Assembly (NCBI GenBank): GCA_945875915.1
Contig: CAMCMT010000020.1
Span: forward strand, 1 to 45,829
DNA length: 45,829 nucleotides
Direction of reading: 5' to 3'
Origin: Synechococcus sp. UW140
GTDB taxonomy: Bacteria; Cyanobacteriota; Cyanobacteriia; PCC-6307; Cyanobiaceae
Shown: one piece after another, positions 28,856 to 37,028 of the stretch
How the letters are laid out: each line of letters begins with the position of its first letter
Position numbering within the stretch: position 1 is the first letter of the stretch
Notes under the pieces: model-generated
Seen by the model: the letters and a program-made list of their open reading frames with translations, nothing else
Told to the model about the DNA's origin: nothing
Database searches by the model: none
Made by a program: the position numbers and the translations under genes

Positions 28856-28858
28856 GGA

Positions 28859-29806
28859 TTGGCAGAAGCTGGCGCCAGGCTTGCGATCCGGCTGCTCCAG
28901 GATGCGGCCGAACGGGGTGACATTGACCCCTGGGATGTGGATGTGATTGGCGTGATCGATGGCTTCCTCGACCAACTCCGCTCGCGCATTGCCCTGCCCA
29001 GGCTGGTGGTTGCGCCGGGATCCCGGCGCCAGGGCGGCAGCTATGAACACGATCTTGCCGAAACCAGCGAGGCTTTTCTAGCCGCCTCGGTGTTGGTGGG
29101 ACTGAAGGCCGAACTGCTGGAGGCGAGCACGGTGCTGCCCGAGCCCGTGGTCGAAGACCCCTTTGACTTTGATGGCGACGGCCAGGGCTGGTTGATCACC
29201 CCCGCCCTGGAGCTGCCCGCCCGGCCCGAGCGCCATCTGCTGCGGCGCCCCGTCGCCCCACCGCCCCTGCAGCGGCCCGTGACCCTGGGGGAGCTGATCC
29301 AGCAACTTGAAGAGATTGCCGATCGGCTGGAGCAGGAGGAAGGACGCCAGCGCAACCGCACCCGCAGCAAACGCTTCAGCGACCGGGACGCCATCGAACA
29401 GGTGACGGCCCTGGCCCACCGCGAAAAGCTGCCGGAAACCACCGCAGCCCTGAGCCAGTTCCTGCTGCAGTGGCCCTCCAGCCTCAGCTGGGTGGGGTTT
29501 GACGGCCTGGTGGAGGCCTGGGCGGCCGTGTCGCCTGCCGACCTGGATTGCGACCGGGTGGGGGTGTTCTGGGCCCTGCTGTTCCTCTGCTCCCAGGGAA
29601 AGGTGGAACTGGAGCAACCCGGGGGCCTCTATGCGCCCCTGCAGCTCAAACGGCTGCTCGAGGGTGGCGAAAGCGTGCAATTGCCCCTGGTGCCCAGCCC
29701 TAGCCCGGGGGCCTACGGCCCTAACCTCGCCCCAAGCCAGACCAAGAACCAGGCCAAAAAGCCAGGTCCAGCTGCGACGCCGGCCAGAACAGCCCTTGCG
29801 GCCTGA
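28859..29806 (+). CDS. scpA: Segregation and condensation protein A (ScpA)
   Basis: ScpA is the kleisin that bridges SMC heads and ScpB during chromosome condensation and segregation. The 315-residue protein begins MAEAGARLAIRLLQDAAERGDIDPWDVDVIGVIDGFLDQL, matching the kleisin N-terminal helix bundle, and has the ETSEAFLAASVLVGLKAELL segment. A central acidic/proline linker precedes a C-terminal winged-helix-like part (GVFWALLFLCSQGKVELEQPGGL). An in-frame TAG at 28853-28855 blocks any longer start, so the TTG at 28859 is the best choice. ScpB and SMC are not in the window. Confidence 0.88.
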   Translation: MAEAGARLAIRLLQDAAERGDIDPWDVDVIGVIDGFLDQLRSRIALPRLVVAPGSRRQGGSYEHDLAETSEAFLAASVLVGLKAELLEASTVLPEPVVEDPFDFDGDGQGWLITPALELPARPERHLLRRPVAPPPLQRPVTLGELIQQLEEIADRLEQEEGRQRNRTRSKRFSDRDAIEQVTALAHREKLPETTAALSQFLLQWPSSLSWVGFDGLVEAWAAVSPADLDCDRVGVFWALLFLCSQGKVELEQPGGLYAPLQLKRLLEGGESVQLPLVPSPSPGAYGPNLAPSQTKNQAKKPGPAATPARTALAA

Positions 29807-29852
29807 TGGGCTTGCGTAGGGTTACCCATCATTTCCACGGAAGACAGCGCCG

Positions 29853-31034
29853 ATGAAGGCGATGATCCTGGCGGCCGGCAAGGGAACTCGTGTGCGTCCG
29901 ATTACGCAGACGATCCCCAAACCGATGATCCCGATCCTGCAGAAACCGGTGATGGAGTTTCTACTGGAACTGCTGCGCCAGCATGGCTTCACCGAAATCA
30001 TGGTGAATGTGTCGCACTTGGCCGAAGAAATTGAGAACTATTTCCGCGACGGTCAGCGTTTTGGCGTGGAGATTGCCTATAGCTTTGAAGGCCGTATCGA
30101 AGACGGCCAGCTGATCGGCGATGCCCTGGGATCGGCCGGTGGACTGAAGAAAATCCAAACCTTTCAACCCTTCTTTGATGAGACCTTCGTGGTGCTCTGC
30201 GGCGATGCCCTGATCGATCTCGATCTCACCGAAGCCGTGCGCCGCCACAAGGCGAAGGGCGCCATGGCCAGCCTGATCACCAAGCGGGTGCCGCGGGAGC
30301 TGGTGAGCAGCTACGGCGTGGTGGTGACCGACCCGGAAGGCCGGGTGCTGTCCTTCCAGGAGAAGCCGGCGGTGGAAGAGGCCGCCAGCGACATGATCAA
30401 CACCGGTATTTATATCTTCGAGCCCGAGGTTCTCGATGTGATCCCGGAGGGTGTTCCCTTCGATATTGGCTCCGACCTCTTCCCCTTACTGGTGAAGCAG
30501 GGGGCACCCTTCTACGCCCTGCCGATGGAATTTGAATGGGTGGATATTGGCAAGGTGCCCGATTACTGGCAGGCGATCCGCAGCGTGTTGCAGGGGGAAG
30601 TGCGCCAGGTGCAGATCCCTGGCAAGCAGGTGCGCCCTGGCATCTACACGGGCCTCAATGTGGCGGCCAATTGGGACAAGATCACGATCCAGGGTCCCGT
30701 CTATGTGGGCGGCATGACCCGAATCGACGATGGCGCCACGATCATTGGCCCCACGATGATTGGCCCTAGTTGCCATATTTGCGAAGGCGCCACGATCGAC
30801 AACTCGATCATTTTTGACTACTCCCGCATCGGCGCGGGGGTGCGCCTGGTCGAAAAACTGGTGTTTGGCCGCTACTGCGTCGATCGCAACGGCGACCATT
30901 TCGACCTGCAGGAGGCGGCCCTGGACTGGCTGATCACCGATTCCCGCCGCCTCGACCATGGGGTTCCGTCTCCCCAGCAAAAGGCGATGGCCCAGCTGCT
31001 GGGCAGCGATCTGGCCATCACCGGCGCCAGCTGA
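29853..31034 (+). CDS. NDP-sugar nucleotidyltransferase (mannose-1-phosphate guanylyltransferase-like)
   Basis: A 393-residue enzyme expected to make an activated sugar nucleotide for glycan synthesis. The N-terminal GT-A-like domain has AAGKGTRVRPITQTIPKPMIP (8-28), CGDALIDLDL and GIYIFEPEVLD. The C-terminal part contains hexapeptide-type repeats (GPVYVGGMTRIDDGATIIGPTMIGPSCHICEGATI), forming a left-handed beta helix. The best match is the cyanobacterial mannose-1-phosphate guanylyltransferase group; glucose-1-phosphate thymidylyl- or cytidylyltransferase is an alternative, because substrate choice is not visible in the motifs. Start ATG 29853, 46 bp after scpA; it converges on metF through a strong hairpin. 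Confidence 0.85.
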   Translation: MKAMILAAGKGTRVRPITQTIPKPMIPILQKPVMEFLLELLRQHGFTEIMVNVSHLAEEIENYFRDGQRFGVEIAYSFEGRIEDGQLIGDALGSAGGLKKIQTFQPFFDETFVVLCGDALIDLDLTEAVRRHKAKGAMASLITKRVPRELVSSYGVVVTDPEGRVLSFQEKPAVEEAASDMINTGIYIFEPEVLDVIPEGVPFDIGSDLFPLLVKQGAPFYALPMEFEWVDIGKVPDYWQAIRSVLQGEVRQVQIPGKQVRPGIYTGLNVAANWDKITIQGPVYVGGMTRIDDGATIIGPTMIGPSCHICEGATIDNSIIFDYSRIGAGVRLVEKLVFGRYCVDRNGDHFDLQEAALDWLITDSRRLDHGVPSPQQKAMAQLLGSDLAITGAS

Positions 31035-31054
31035 TCCCAGGCGCCAAGGTACCA

Positions 31055-31083
31055 AGCCCGGGGCCCGTTCAAGGCCCCGGGCT
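31055..31083. terminator. GC-rich hairpin in the convergent end of the nucleotidyltransferase gene and metF
   Basis: A perfect 11-bp inverted repeat (AGCCCGGGGCC at 31055-31065, GGCCCCGGGCT at 31073-31083) closes a 7-nt loop. It contains the metF stop codon (31069-31071) in its loop and lies 20 bp after the other gene's stop. It is nearly all G+C and symmetrical, so it could end transcription from both sides; no T-run is present on either strand. Confidence 0.6.
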
Positions 31084-31974
31084 GATGACCAGGCCAGAGC
31101 GCTCCAAGATCAACGGAATCCGTTCTTCCGCCTTGACGGCCATCAGGTGCACCCCCTGGGCAATGCTTCGATAACAGGTCACCTGCTCGGCCGCGATTGT
31201 GATGCCCTCATCGGCCGGATTGCTAGCGGCAGCCAGCCGATCGATCACCGCCTGGGGAATGCGGGCCCCGGGGACGACCCGGTTAATGAACAGGGCATTG
31301 CGGGCCGATTTGAGCAGGAACACCCCTGCCAGCACCGGCAAGCCCAGGGGCCCGGCCAGGTCGCCCACGAAGCGACGCAGGGCCTCCGCATCCATCACCA
31401 TCTGGGTCTGGACAAAGCGGGCGCCGGCGGCCTGCTTGCGTTGGATCCGGGCCTGCAGGCCACTCCAGCTGGGACTCTGGGGATCGGCTGCCGCCCCGGG
31501 GAAGAGGCTGGTGGGGCCATCGGGCAGCAGGCCGCTGACGGGATCGAGCCCCTGGTTGAAGGCGGTCACCTGCTGCAACAACCTCACGGCCTCCAGCTCA
31601 TTCACCGGCCGGCAGGCCGGTTGGTCACCCGCCCGCACCGGATCGCCGGTGAGGCAGAGCAGATTGCGAATGCCCAGGGCATGGGCGCCGAGCAGGTCGG
31701 CCTGGAGGGCGATGCGGTTGCGATCGCGGCAGGCCAACTGCAGCACCGGTTCGATGCCCTCATCCAGGAGGCGGCGACAGACGGCCATGCTGCACATGCG
31801 CATCACGGCGCGGCTGCCATCGGTGACATTGACCGCATGCACCAGGCCGCGCAGGGGGCGGGCCACGGCCAGGGTGGCGGCCAGATCGCCGCCCCGGGGC
31901 GGCATCACCTCAGCAGTGACGGCAAAGCCGCCTGCCTCCAGAACCTGTTGTAGCTGCAAAACCCCTTGCACCAT
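31069..31974 (-). CDS. metF: Methylenetetrahydrofolate reductase family protein
   Basis: Reduces 5,10-methylene-THF to 5-methyl-THF for methionine synthesis, using FAD. The 301-residue TIM-barrel protein has TAEVMPPRGGDLAATL, AVNVTDGSRAVMRMCSMAVCRRLLDEGIEPVLQL, CRDRNRIALQADLLGAHALGIRNLLCLTGDP and the late QTQMVMDAEALRRFV, all family-typical. The length suits a bacterial MetF without regulatory domain. Start ATG 31974. It diverges from the PedR-like regulator and converges on the sugar nucleotidyltransferase gene. Confidence 0.9.
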   Translation of the reverse strand: MVQGVLQLQQVLEAGGFAVTAEVMPPRGGDLAATLAVARPLRGLVHAVNVTDGSRAVMRMCSMAVCRRLLDEGIEPVLQLACRDRNRIALQADLLGAHALGIRNLLCLTGDPVRAGDQPACRPVNELEAVRLLQQVTAFNQGLDPVSGLLPDGPTSLFPGAAADPQSPSWSGLQARIQRKQAAGARFVQTQMVMDAEALRRFVGDLAGPLGLPVLAGVFLLKSARNALFINRVVPGARIPQAVIDRLAAASNPADEGITIAAEQVTCYRSIAQGVHLMAVKAEERIPLILERSGLVISPGP

Positions 31975-32053
31975 TGCGGCCCATCATGGGTGACCAAGGT
32001 GCTGACGTCCCGGTTACCCTGCCTACAGTGCTGCCAAGGCCCGCGGTGGTTTG

Positions 32054-32341
32054 ATGGTTGAGCTTGATGAGCTGGGCCTGCCCCGAGCGGGGCTATCGGA
32101 GCGGGAACTGGAGATCGTTGAACGGGTTGCCCAGGGTCTCACCAACCAAGAAATCGCCACGACGCTGATGATCAGCAAGCGCACGGTTGATAACCATGTC
32201 AGCAATGTGTTTAACAAAACCGGAGCCAAAAACCGAGTGGCCCTTCTCAATTGGGCCATGGACCACGGCAAGATTTGCCGCGATGGCTTTAACTGTTGCG
32301 CCCTGCCAGCGGCCGGAAGCGAGCCCCCCAAAGGCATTTAG
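32054..32341 (+). CDS. pedR: Small LuxR-type regulator, PedR-like
   Basis: A 95-residue transcription factor that is little more than a LuxR/GerE helix-turn-helix: LSERELEIVERVAQGLTNQEIATTLMISKRTVDNHVSNVFNKTGAKNRVALL. After it come GKICRDGFNCCALP with cysteines C75, C81 and C82. In Synechocystis PedR (Ssl0564) a single cysteine near this position is reduced by thioredoxin and controls light-responsive genes; the size and C-terminal NCC motif fit, but the name is inference. The chosen ATG is 32054; a TTG three bases upstream is possible. It diverges from metF and converges on the CYTH gene. Confidence 0.75.
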   Translation: MVELDELGLPRAGLSERELEIVERVAQGLTNQEIATTLMISKRTVDNHVSNVFNKTGAKNRVALLNWAMDHGKICRDGFNCCALPAAGSEPPKGI

Positions 32342-32374
32342 GGCCCTGACGAACCGGGCCGCCATCGGAGTCCC

Positions 32375-32929
32375 TCAGGACGGAACGACAGCCAGGGTTT
32401 GCAGGATGGGCTGCCGCTCCTGACTTGGCCATTGGTCAAAGGGGAGGCTGGCCAGGGCCGCGTTACTGAAGGCCCCCTCGCCGGTGATCTCGCGCACGCA
32501 CCAGGGGGGAATGGCCACGGGCTGGTCGTCCCGCTCCAATTCCACTTCGGCAATCACCAGGGGGGCGTTACCGGCCTCAAACACATCCAGGACCCAATCG
32601 CCCCCAGGCAGGTGGAGGCCAAAGCGGCGTTTGACCAGCTTGCTGCCGCAATGCCCCAGCAGGGCCTGGCCATCGCCAGCCGGGATGGCGTACTCGTATT
32701 CATGGCGGGCGATACCGGCGGCCGCCAGCTTCAAGGTGAGCCAAGCCTCGGCGCCGCTCGCCAAGCTCGCCGGGCTGGCGCTGGCGCTGACCCGACTGCT
32801 ACGCACCCGCAGGGTCGGTCCATCGGCAGAGGCCACCAGGTAGCCCTGCTCAAGGTCCTGGCTCCAGGCCACCAGGGACCTCCAGGCCTCCCCCGCCACG
32901 AGGAAGCGCCGCTCAATTTCCAGCGCCAT
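32375..32929 (-). CDS. CYTH-domain protein, putative triphosphatase
   Basis: A 184-residue triphosphate tunnel metalloenzyme. The signature EIERRFLV (4-11) is followed by acidic and basic strands typical of the tunnel: TLRVRSSRV, WLTLKLAA, EYEYAIPAGD, LVKRRFGLHL, WVLDVFEA and IAEVELERDDQPV. Bacterial members hydrolyse inorganic tripolyphosphate or, less often, make cAMP; this small stand-alone form favours an inorganic triphosphatase. The C-terminal ~30 residues (SLPFDQWPSQERQPIL) are unlike the core. Start ATG 32929. It sits 68 bp downstream of nadK on the same strand. Confidence 0.86.
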   Translation of the reverse strand: MALEIERRFLVAGEAWRSLVAWSQDLEQGYLVASADGPTLRVRSSRVSASASPASLASGAEAWLTLKLAAAGIARHEYEYAIPAGDGQALLGHCGSKLVKRRFGLHLPGGDWVLDVFEAGNAPLVIAEVELERDDQPVAIPPWCVREITGEGAFSNAALASLPFDQWPSQERQPILQTLAVVPS

Positions 32930-32997
32930 GGCCTGGCCCTATCCAGAAAACCATGTTGCCACGGGCAGGGAGGCTTGATTCCTGGAACGACGGGGCC

Positions 32998-33942
32998 CTA
33001 ATTCGGTGAAGCCTCGCCACTGGTGAGGCTGCCGGCCCAATGGAGCTTGCGGGTGAGGGTGCGGTAATAGGAGGGGCTCTGGTCAAGGATCACCATCAGG
33101 GCATGGTCGCGGGCCTGCTGGATCACACAGCGATCCCCGGGCTCAAGCACCGTGGCTGCAGCGCCATCCTTCCAAAGCTTGACCCGGCGGTTGCTCTCGC
33201 CCAGGGGCCAGACCCCAAGCCGCGAGCGGGGCGGCACCACCACAGCCCGGCTGGAGAGGCTCATCGGGCAAATCGGATTGACCACAATCGCGTCGATGCC
33301 GGGATGGAGGATCGGGCCCCCTGCCGCCATGGCATAGCCCGTGGAACCGGTGGGTGTGGCGATGATCAGGCCATCGCCCCGGTATTGGTCCACCACCTCG
33401 CCATCAATCTCCAGCTCCAACAAACAGGTGGGCGAGACCTCATCGAGGCAGGGGCGGAAATAGAAATCATTGAAGGCCAGATGCACGCCGTCCTGGCTGC
33501 CATCGCCCGGCTGGGGCACGCCATCGCCCCGGTCGATCAGGGCCTGCAACATCAGGCGCCGCTCCAGGGCAAAGCGGTCTTCGCGCAGGCGTTGCCAGAG
33601 CTCATCGCTTCCCGATTGATCGGAGCCGCTATGGAGCAATTTGCGGTCGTGGGTGAGGAAACCCAGGTGGCCGCCAACGTTGAAACAAAGGATGGGAACC
33701 TGCAGGGGGGCCATGTGGCGGGCGGCCCCGAGCACGGTGCCATCGCCGCCAAGCACCACCACCAGGTCGGGGGGGTCACCCTGGTCAGCCAGCAGGCCCG
33801 GGAAGGGGTTGGCCTCCAGGCCGCTCATGGCCACACTCACTTCGCAGCCCGCAACCCGCAGCTCGGAGCCGGTGCGCCTGGCCTGGCGCTGGGCCGCCTG
33901 GCTACCGGCGCGGTAAATCAGCCAGACCCGATTCAGTTGCAT
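32998..33942 (-). CDS. nadK: NAD kinase
   Basis: Phosphorylates NAD+ to NADP+ in the cytosol. The 314-residue protein has the catalytic GGDGT motif (in [16 protein letters not shown]), the NADP-binding [25 protein letters not shown], and [17 protein letters not shown] low-complexity [11 protein letters not shown] insert lies around the middle. Start ATG 33942. It is downstream of ndhE with a 103-bp gap, on the same strand as ndhA-I-G-E; this ndhA-I-G-E-nadK order is, from memory, common in picocyanobacteria. Supplying NADP+ close to NDH-1 and ferredoxin pathways is a sensible pairing but unproven here. Confidence 0.94.
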   Translation of the reverse strand: MQLNRVWLIYRAGSQAAQRQARRTGSELRVAGCEVSVAMSGLEANPFPGLLADQGDPPDLVVVLGGDGTVLGAARHMAPLQVPILCFNVGGHLGFLTHDRKLLHSGSDQSGSDELWQRLREDRFALERRLMLQALIDRGDGVPQPGDGSQDGVHLAFNDFYFRPCLDEVSPTCLLELEIDGEVVDQYRGDGLIIATPTGSTGYAMAAGGPILHPGIDAIVVNPICPMSLSSRAVVVPPRSRLGVWPLGESNRRVKLWKDGAAATVLEPGDRCVIQQARDHALMVILDQSPSYYRTLTRKLHWAGSLTSGEASPN

Positions 33943-34045
33943 GGCGAGGGCATGACGACCACGGAACGACTAGACGGGCGGCTCAGGCTGGGCCGGGCAC
34001 TTGGACCCTTGGCGCAAGGAACCCCTGATTGCAGGATCGGGCCAA

Positions 34046-34393
34046 CTACCAGCGCAACAGGTTGAAGCGCTCCATGTCAACGGTATCGCGGTTGCGATAA
34101 AGCGAAAGCAGAATCGCCAGGCCTACGGCCGCTTCCGCTGCCGCCACCGTGATCACAAAAATGGTGAAGACCTGGCCTCGAATCAACTGGCCATCAAGGT
34201 AGCTCGAAAAAGCCATCAAATTAATATTGACACCATTGAGCATGAGCTCAATACTCATCAACACCCGCACCGCATTACGGCTGTTGATCAGGCCCCAAAC
34301 TCCCGTGCAGAAGAGCACGGCAGCCACGGCAAGAAAACCCTGCAGGGGGACCGTTGTTGGCAGGGTGAGCGCGAACAAAGACGAAAGGCTCAT
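34046..34393 (-). CDS. ndhE: NAD(P)H-quinone oxidoreductase subunit 4L
   Basis: A 115-residue, three-helix subunit of the NDH-1 membrane arm that carries two glutamates of the proton path. The order is [45 protein letters not shown] (glutamate in MSIELMLN) and [26 protein letters not shown]. The N-terminal ~15 residues are slightly longer than in many homologues. Start ATG 34393 overlaps the ndhG stop by 4 bp. It is the last ndh gene of the cluster. Confidence 0.95.
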   Translation of the reverse strand: MSLSSLFALTLPTTVPLQGFLAVAAVLFCTGVWGLINSRNAVRVLMSIELMLNGVNINLMAFSSYLDGQLIRGQVFTIFVITVAAAEAAVGLAILLSLYRNRDTVDMERFNLLRW

Positions 34394-35019
34394 GGCGTCT
34401 TCTCGAGGACAGGTTGGATCTGCAGGTTTTTTTCAAGCAGCAGGGGCGTGCGGGCCTTTTCAATCAGTCCCTGGTCGACCCCTTCGCCGGTGATCACATC
34501 GCTGCTGAAGACGTCGCGCCGGGCCAACACGATCGCCCCGATCATGGCCATCAACAGCAACACCGAGGCCAGCTCAAAGGGAAGCAGATAGTCGCTGAAG
34601 AGATGCTCGCCAATCCGGATCGTGGCCCCTTCACCAATGGAGACCGGGCCCGGCAAGGCCCAGGGGGTGGTGAAATCAACCCGCAAGAGCAGCCCCAACA
34701 GGCCAGCGCAGACGGCACCGGAGAGGATGCGGCGTACTCCCAGGCCGGGGATGGCCGCAAGGGTTTCCTTTTTGTTCACGAGCATGATCGCAAACAAGAT
34801 CAATACATTGACGGCGCCCACGTAGATCATCATCTGGGCAGCCGCCACAAAGCTGGCATTCAGCAGCAGGTAGAGCCCCGCCACAGCCAGAAACACACCG
34901 CCCAGCAGGAAGGCGGAATACACAATGTTGGGCAACAGCACCACGCCCAGGGCGCCGAGCAGCACCGCTGCCGAAAGAGCCAGGAAACAGAGGAACTGGG
35001 TGGAATCAGCAATGCTCAT
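34390..35019 (-). CDS. ndhG: NAD(P)H-quinone oxidoreductase subunit 6
   Basis: A 209-residue membrane subunit of NDH-1 (NuoJ type). Five helices are visible, including [68 protein letters not shown] and [26 protein letters not shown]. The [15 protein letters not shown] segment is the conserved pi-bulge helix. The ~25-residue C-terminal tail after ARRDV is variable. ATG 35019 shares one base with the ndhI stop and its stop overlaps the ndhE start, so I-G-E are translationally coupled. Confidence 0.95.
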   Translation of the reverse strand: MSIADSTQFLCFLALSAAVLLGALGVVLLPNIVYSAFLLGGVFLAVAGLYLLLNASFVAAAQMMIYVGAVNVLILFAIMLVNKKETLAAIPGLGVRRILSGAVCAGLLGLLLRVDFTTPWALPGPVSIGEGATIRIGEHLFSDYLLPFELASVLLLMAMIGAIVLARRDVFSSDVITGEGVDQGLIEKARTPLLLEKNLQIQPVLEKTP

Positions 35020-35627
35020 CAGCCTGGTTCCTTGGAGGTGGGGGCAGGGGCCAGGGTCTCGAGAACCTGCTCGGGGCGCTTACCGGCCCGGGGCCGATTG
35101 GGATCCAGGCCATGGGGATCCATCACCCCAGCGGGCAGGTAGGCCAGCTCCCTCAGGGCAATCACAGCCGGATCGCTGGTCACGCTGGTGGGCAAGCGCC
35201 CCAGGGCGACATTGTCGAAATTGAGGCTGTGGCGATCGAAGGCCGAGAGTTCGTATTCCTCTGTCATGGAGAGGCAGTTGGTGGGGCAATACTCAACGCA
35301 ATTGCCGCAAAAAATACACGCCCCAAAATCGATGGAATAATTACGCAACTCCTTCTTCTTGGTGGCCTTATTCATCACCCAATCGACCACCGGCAGGTTG
35401 ATCGGGCAGACGCGCACACAAACCTCACAGGCGATGCACTTATCGAATTCGAAGTGGATGCGGCCCCGGTAGCGCTCCGACGGGATCAGCTTCTCGTAGG
35501 GATACTGCACCGTGATCGGCCGGCGGCGCAGGTGATCGAAGGTGACCCCCAGGCCCTGGGACAGGCTCTTGGCGGCATCAACCGTCTCGCGGGTGTAGTC
35601 GCCGACTGTCTTAAGGAAGCCGAACAT
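35019..35627 (-). CDS. ndhI: NAD(P)H-quinone oxidoreductase subunit I (2x[4Fe-4S])
   Basis: The peripheral iron-sulfur subunit that carries electrons along the hydrophilic arm. The 202-residue protein has two ferredoxin motifs: [16 protein letters not shown] and [16 protein letters not shown]. The N-terminus [20 protein letters not shown] and the [26 protein letters not shown] segment are typical of the cyanobacterial/chloroplast form. The C-terminal tail (about 160-202) extends past the domain with low conservation. Start ATG 35627; the spacer to ndhA is 118 bp and contains a hairpin. Confidence 0.96.
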   Translation of the reverse strand: MFGFLKTVGDYTRETVDAAKSLSQGLGVTFDHLRRRPITVQYPYEKLIPSERYRGRIHFEFDKCIACEVCVRVCPINLPVVDWVMNKATKKKELRNYSIDFGACIFCGNCVEYCPTNCLSMTEEYELSAFDRHSLNFDNVALGRLPTSVTSDPAVIALRELAYLPAGVMDPHGLDPNRPRAGKRPEQVLETLAPAPTSKEPG

Positions 35628-35704
35628 GGACCGAAAAGCAAATGGGGGCTGGGGGTGGAGCTAGGGGCTGGAATCGGCAGGTCAGGGGCTGGAGCGGCCT
35701 GTTA

Positions 35705-35728
35705 GGGCAGGCCCCATGATGCCTGCCC
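35705..35728. other. Hairpin in the ndhA-ndhI spacer
   Basis: An 8-bp inverted repeat (GGGCAGGC at 35705-35712 and GCCTGCCC at 35721-35728) closes an 8-nt loop. There is no T-run, so a terminator is unlikely; it could be an mRNA processing or stability site between the cotranscribed ndhA and ndhI. An alternative partial pairing, GGCCTG with CAGGCC at 35696-35713, overlaps it. Confidence 0.4.
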
Positions 35729-35745
35729 GGCTTGCCGGATGGGGT

Positions 35746-36867
35746 TTAGCCACCGAAAGCAGCAGGAAAGGCCAACTTCAGGGCCGCCGTGGCCAGCAGG
35801 TTGACCAGGGCAATCGGCAACAGGAATTTCCAGCCCAGGTTGAGCAGCTGGTCGATCCGCACCCGGGGCACGGTCCAGCGCAGCAGGATCGCAAAGAAGA
35901 CCAGTAAGTAGGCCTTGAGCACGGTCATCACAATCCCAAGGCTGCCGGTGATCACCTGCACCACGGGGGCATCCACCGACTGGCCCAGGGCACCGGCCAG
36001 CCATTCGACCGGCACCGGGAAGCCCCAGCCCCCCAAGTACAACACCGACACCAGCAGGGCAGAGAGCACCAGGTTGATGTAGCTGCCCAGATAAAACAGG
36101 GCGAACTTCATGCCGGCATATTCGGTCTGGTAGCCAGCCACCAGCTCTTCCTCAGCCTCCGGCAGATCGAACGGCAAGCGTTCGCATTCGGCCAGGGCGC
36201 AGATCCAGAAGATCACAAAGCCCACCGGCTGGCGCCAGATGTTCCAGCTGAGGATCCCCGCTCCCGTCTGCTGGTTGACGATGTCAACGGTGCTGAGCGA
36301 GTTGCTCATCATCACCACCGCAAGCACGGACAGGGCCAGGGGGATTTCGTAGCTGATCGACTGGGCCGCGGCCCGCAGGCCACCGAGCAAGGAATATTTA
36401 TTGTTGCTGGCGTAGCCACTCATCAACAGGCCGATGGGCTGGAGGCTGCTCAGGGCGATCCAGAGGAAAATGCCGACGCCCACATTGCTGATCAGCAAGT
36501 TCTGACCAAAGGGCACCACCAGCCAGCTCAGGATCACCGGCACCACCACCAGGATTGGCCCAAGCGTGAACAGCAGGCCATCGGCCCGGGCCGGGATGAT
36601 GTCTTCCTTGAACAGGAGCTTGAGGCCGTCCGCAAGGGGCTGGAGCACACCTAAGGCGCCGGCGTATTCCGGTCCGATCCGTTGCTGCACAGCGGCGGAG
36701 ATTTTGCGTTCCAACCAAACGGTGACCAGTACCCCCACCACGGCGGAGACCAGCACCAGCACCATCGGCAGGGGCAGCCAGACCAGGTGGGCCGCGGCCG
36801 GGGTCAAACCCAAGCCTTCGAGCAGGCTGCTGAAGCTCGATTCCAGGTCGAGGCCAGGGCTGACCAC
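35746..36867 (-). CDS. ndhA: NAD(P)H-quinone oxidoreductase subunit 1
   Basis: The membrane subunit that forms the plastoquinone tunnel where the two NDH-1 arms meet. With the GTG at 36867 the product starts [18 protein letters not shown] and is 373 residues, the usual cyanobacterial size. Conserved segments are [84 protein letters not shown] and [14 protein letters not shown]. An ATG at 36948 would add 27 residues that are Ala/Leu-rich and not family-like, so I prefer 36867. It heads the ndhA-I-G-E set, 161 bp after the gltA stop. Confidence 0.93.
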   Translation of the reverse strand: MVSPGLDLESSFSSLLEGLGLTPAAAHLVWLPLPMVLVLVSAVVGVLVTVWLERKISAAVQQRIGPEYAGALGVLQPLADGLKLLFKEDIIPARADGLLFTLGPILVVVPVILSWLVVPFGQNLLISNVGVGIFLWIALSSLQPIGLLMSGYASNNKYSLLGGLRAAAQSISYEIPLALSVLAVVMMSNSLSTVDIVNQQTGAGILSWNIWRQPVGFVIFWICALAECERLPFDLPEAEEELVAGYQTEYAGMKFALFYLGSYINLVLSALLVSVLYLGGWGFPVPVEWLAGALGQSVDAPVVQVITGSLGIVMTVLKAYLLVFFAILLRWTVPRVRIDQLLNLGWKFLLPIALVNLLATAALKLAFPAAFGG

Positions 36868-37028
36868 GGCCAGGAAGTTAGCCCCTCCCAGGCCTGGCAG
36901 GGCAGGGGCCAGGGGCAACGCCGGTGAGAAGGCGGAAGCGATCACCATGCAGGTGGCGACGAGGGGAGCGATTGCGATGGGGGCAACTTAGGTGCAAGAA
37001 GGGCTGAGCGCTCGGATGACCGGAGCGT

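Noticed and set aside
33040-34065. 341-codon open frame antisense to nadK
   Set aside because: Complement of a clear NAD kinase; no family features of its own.
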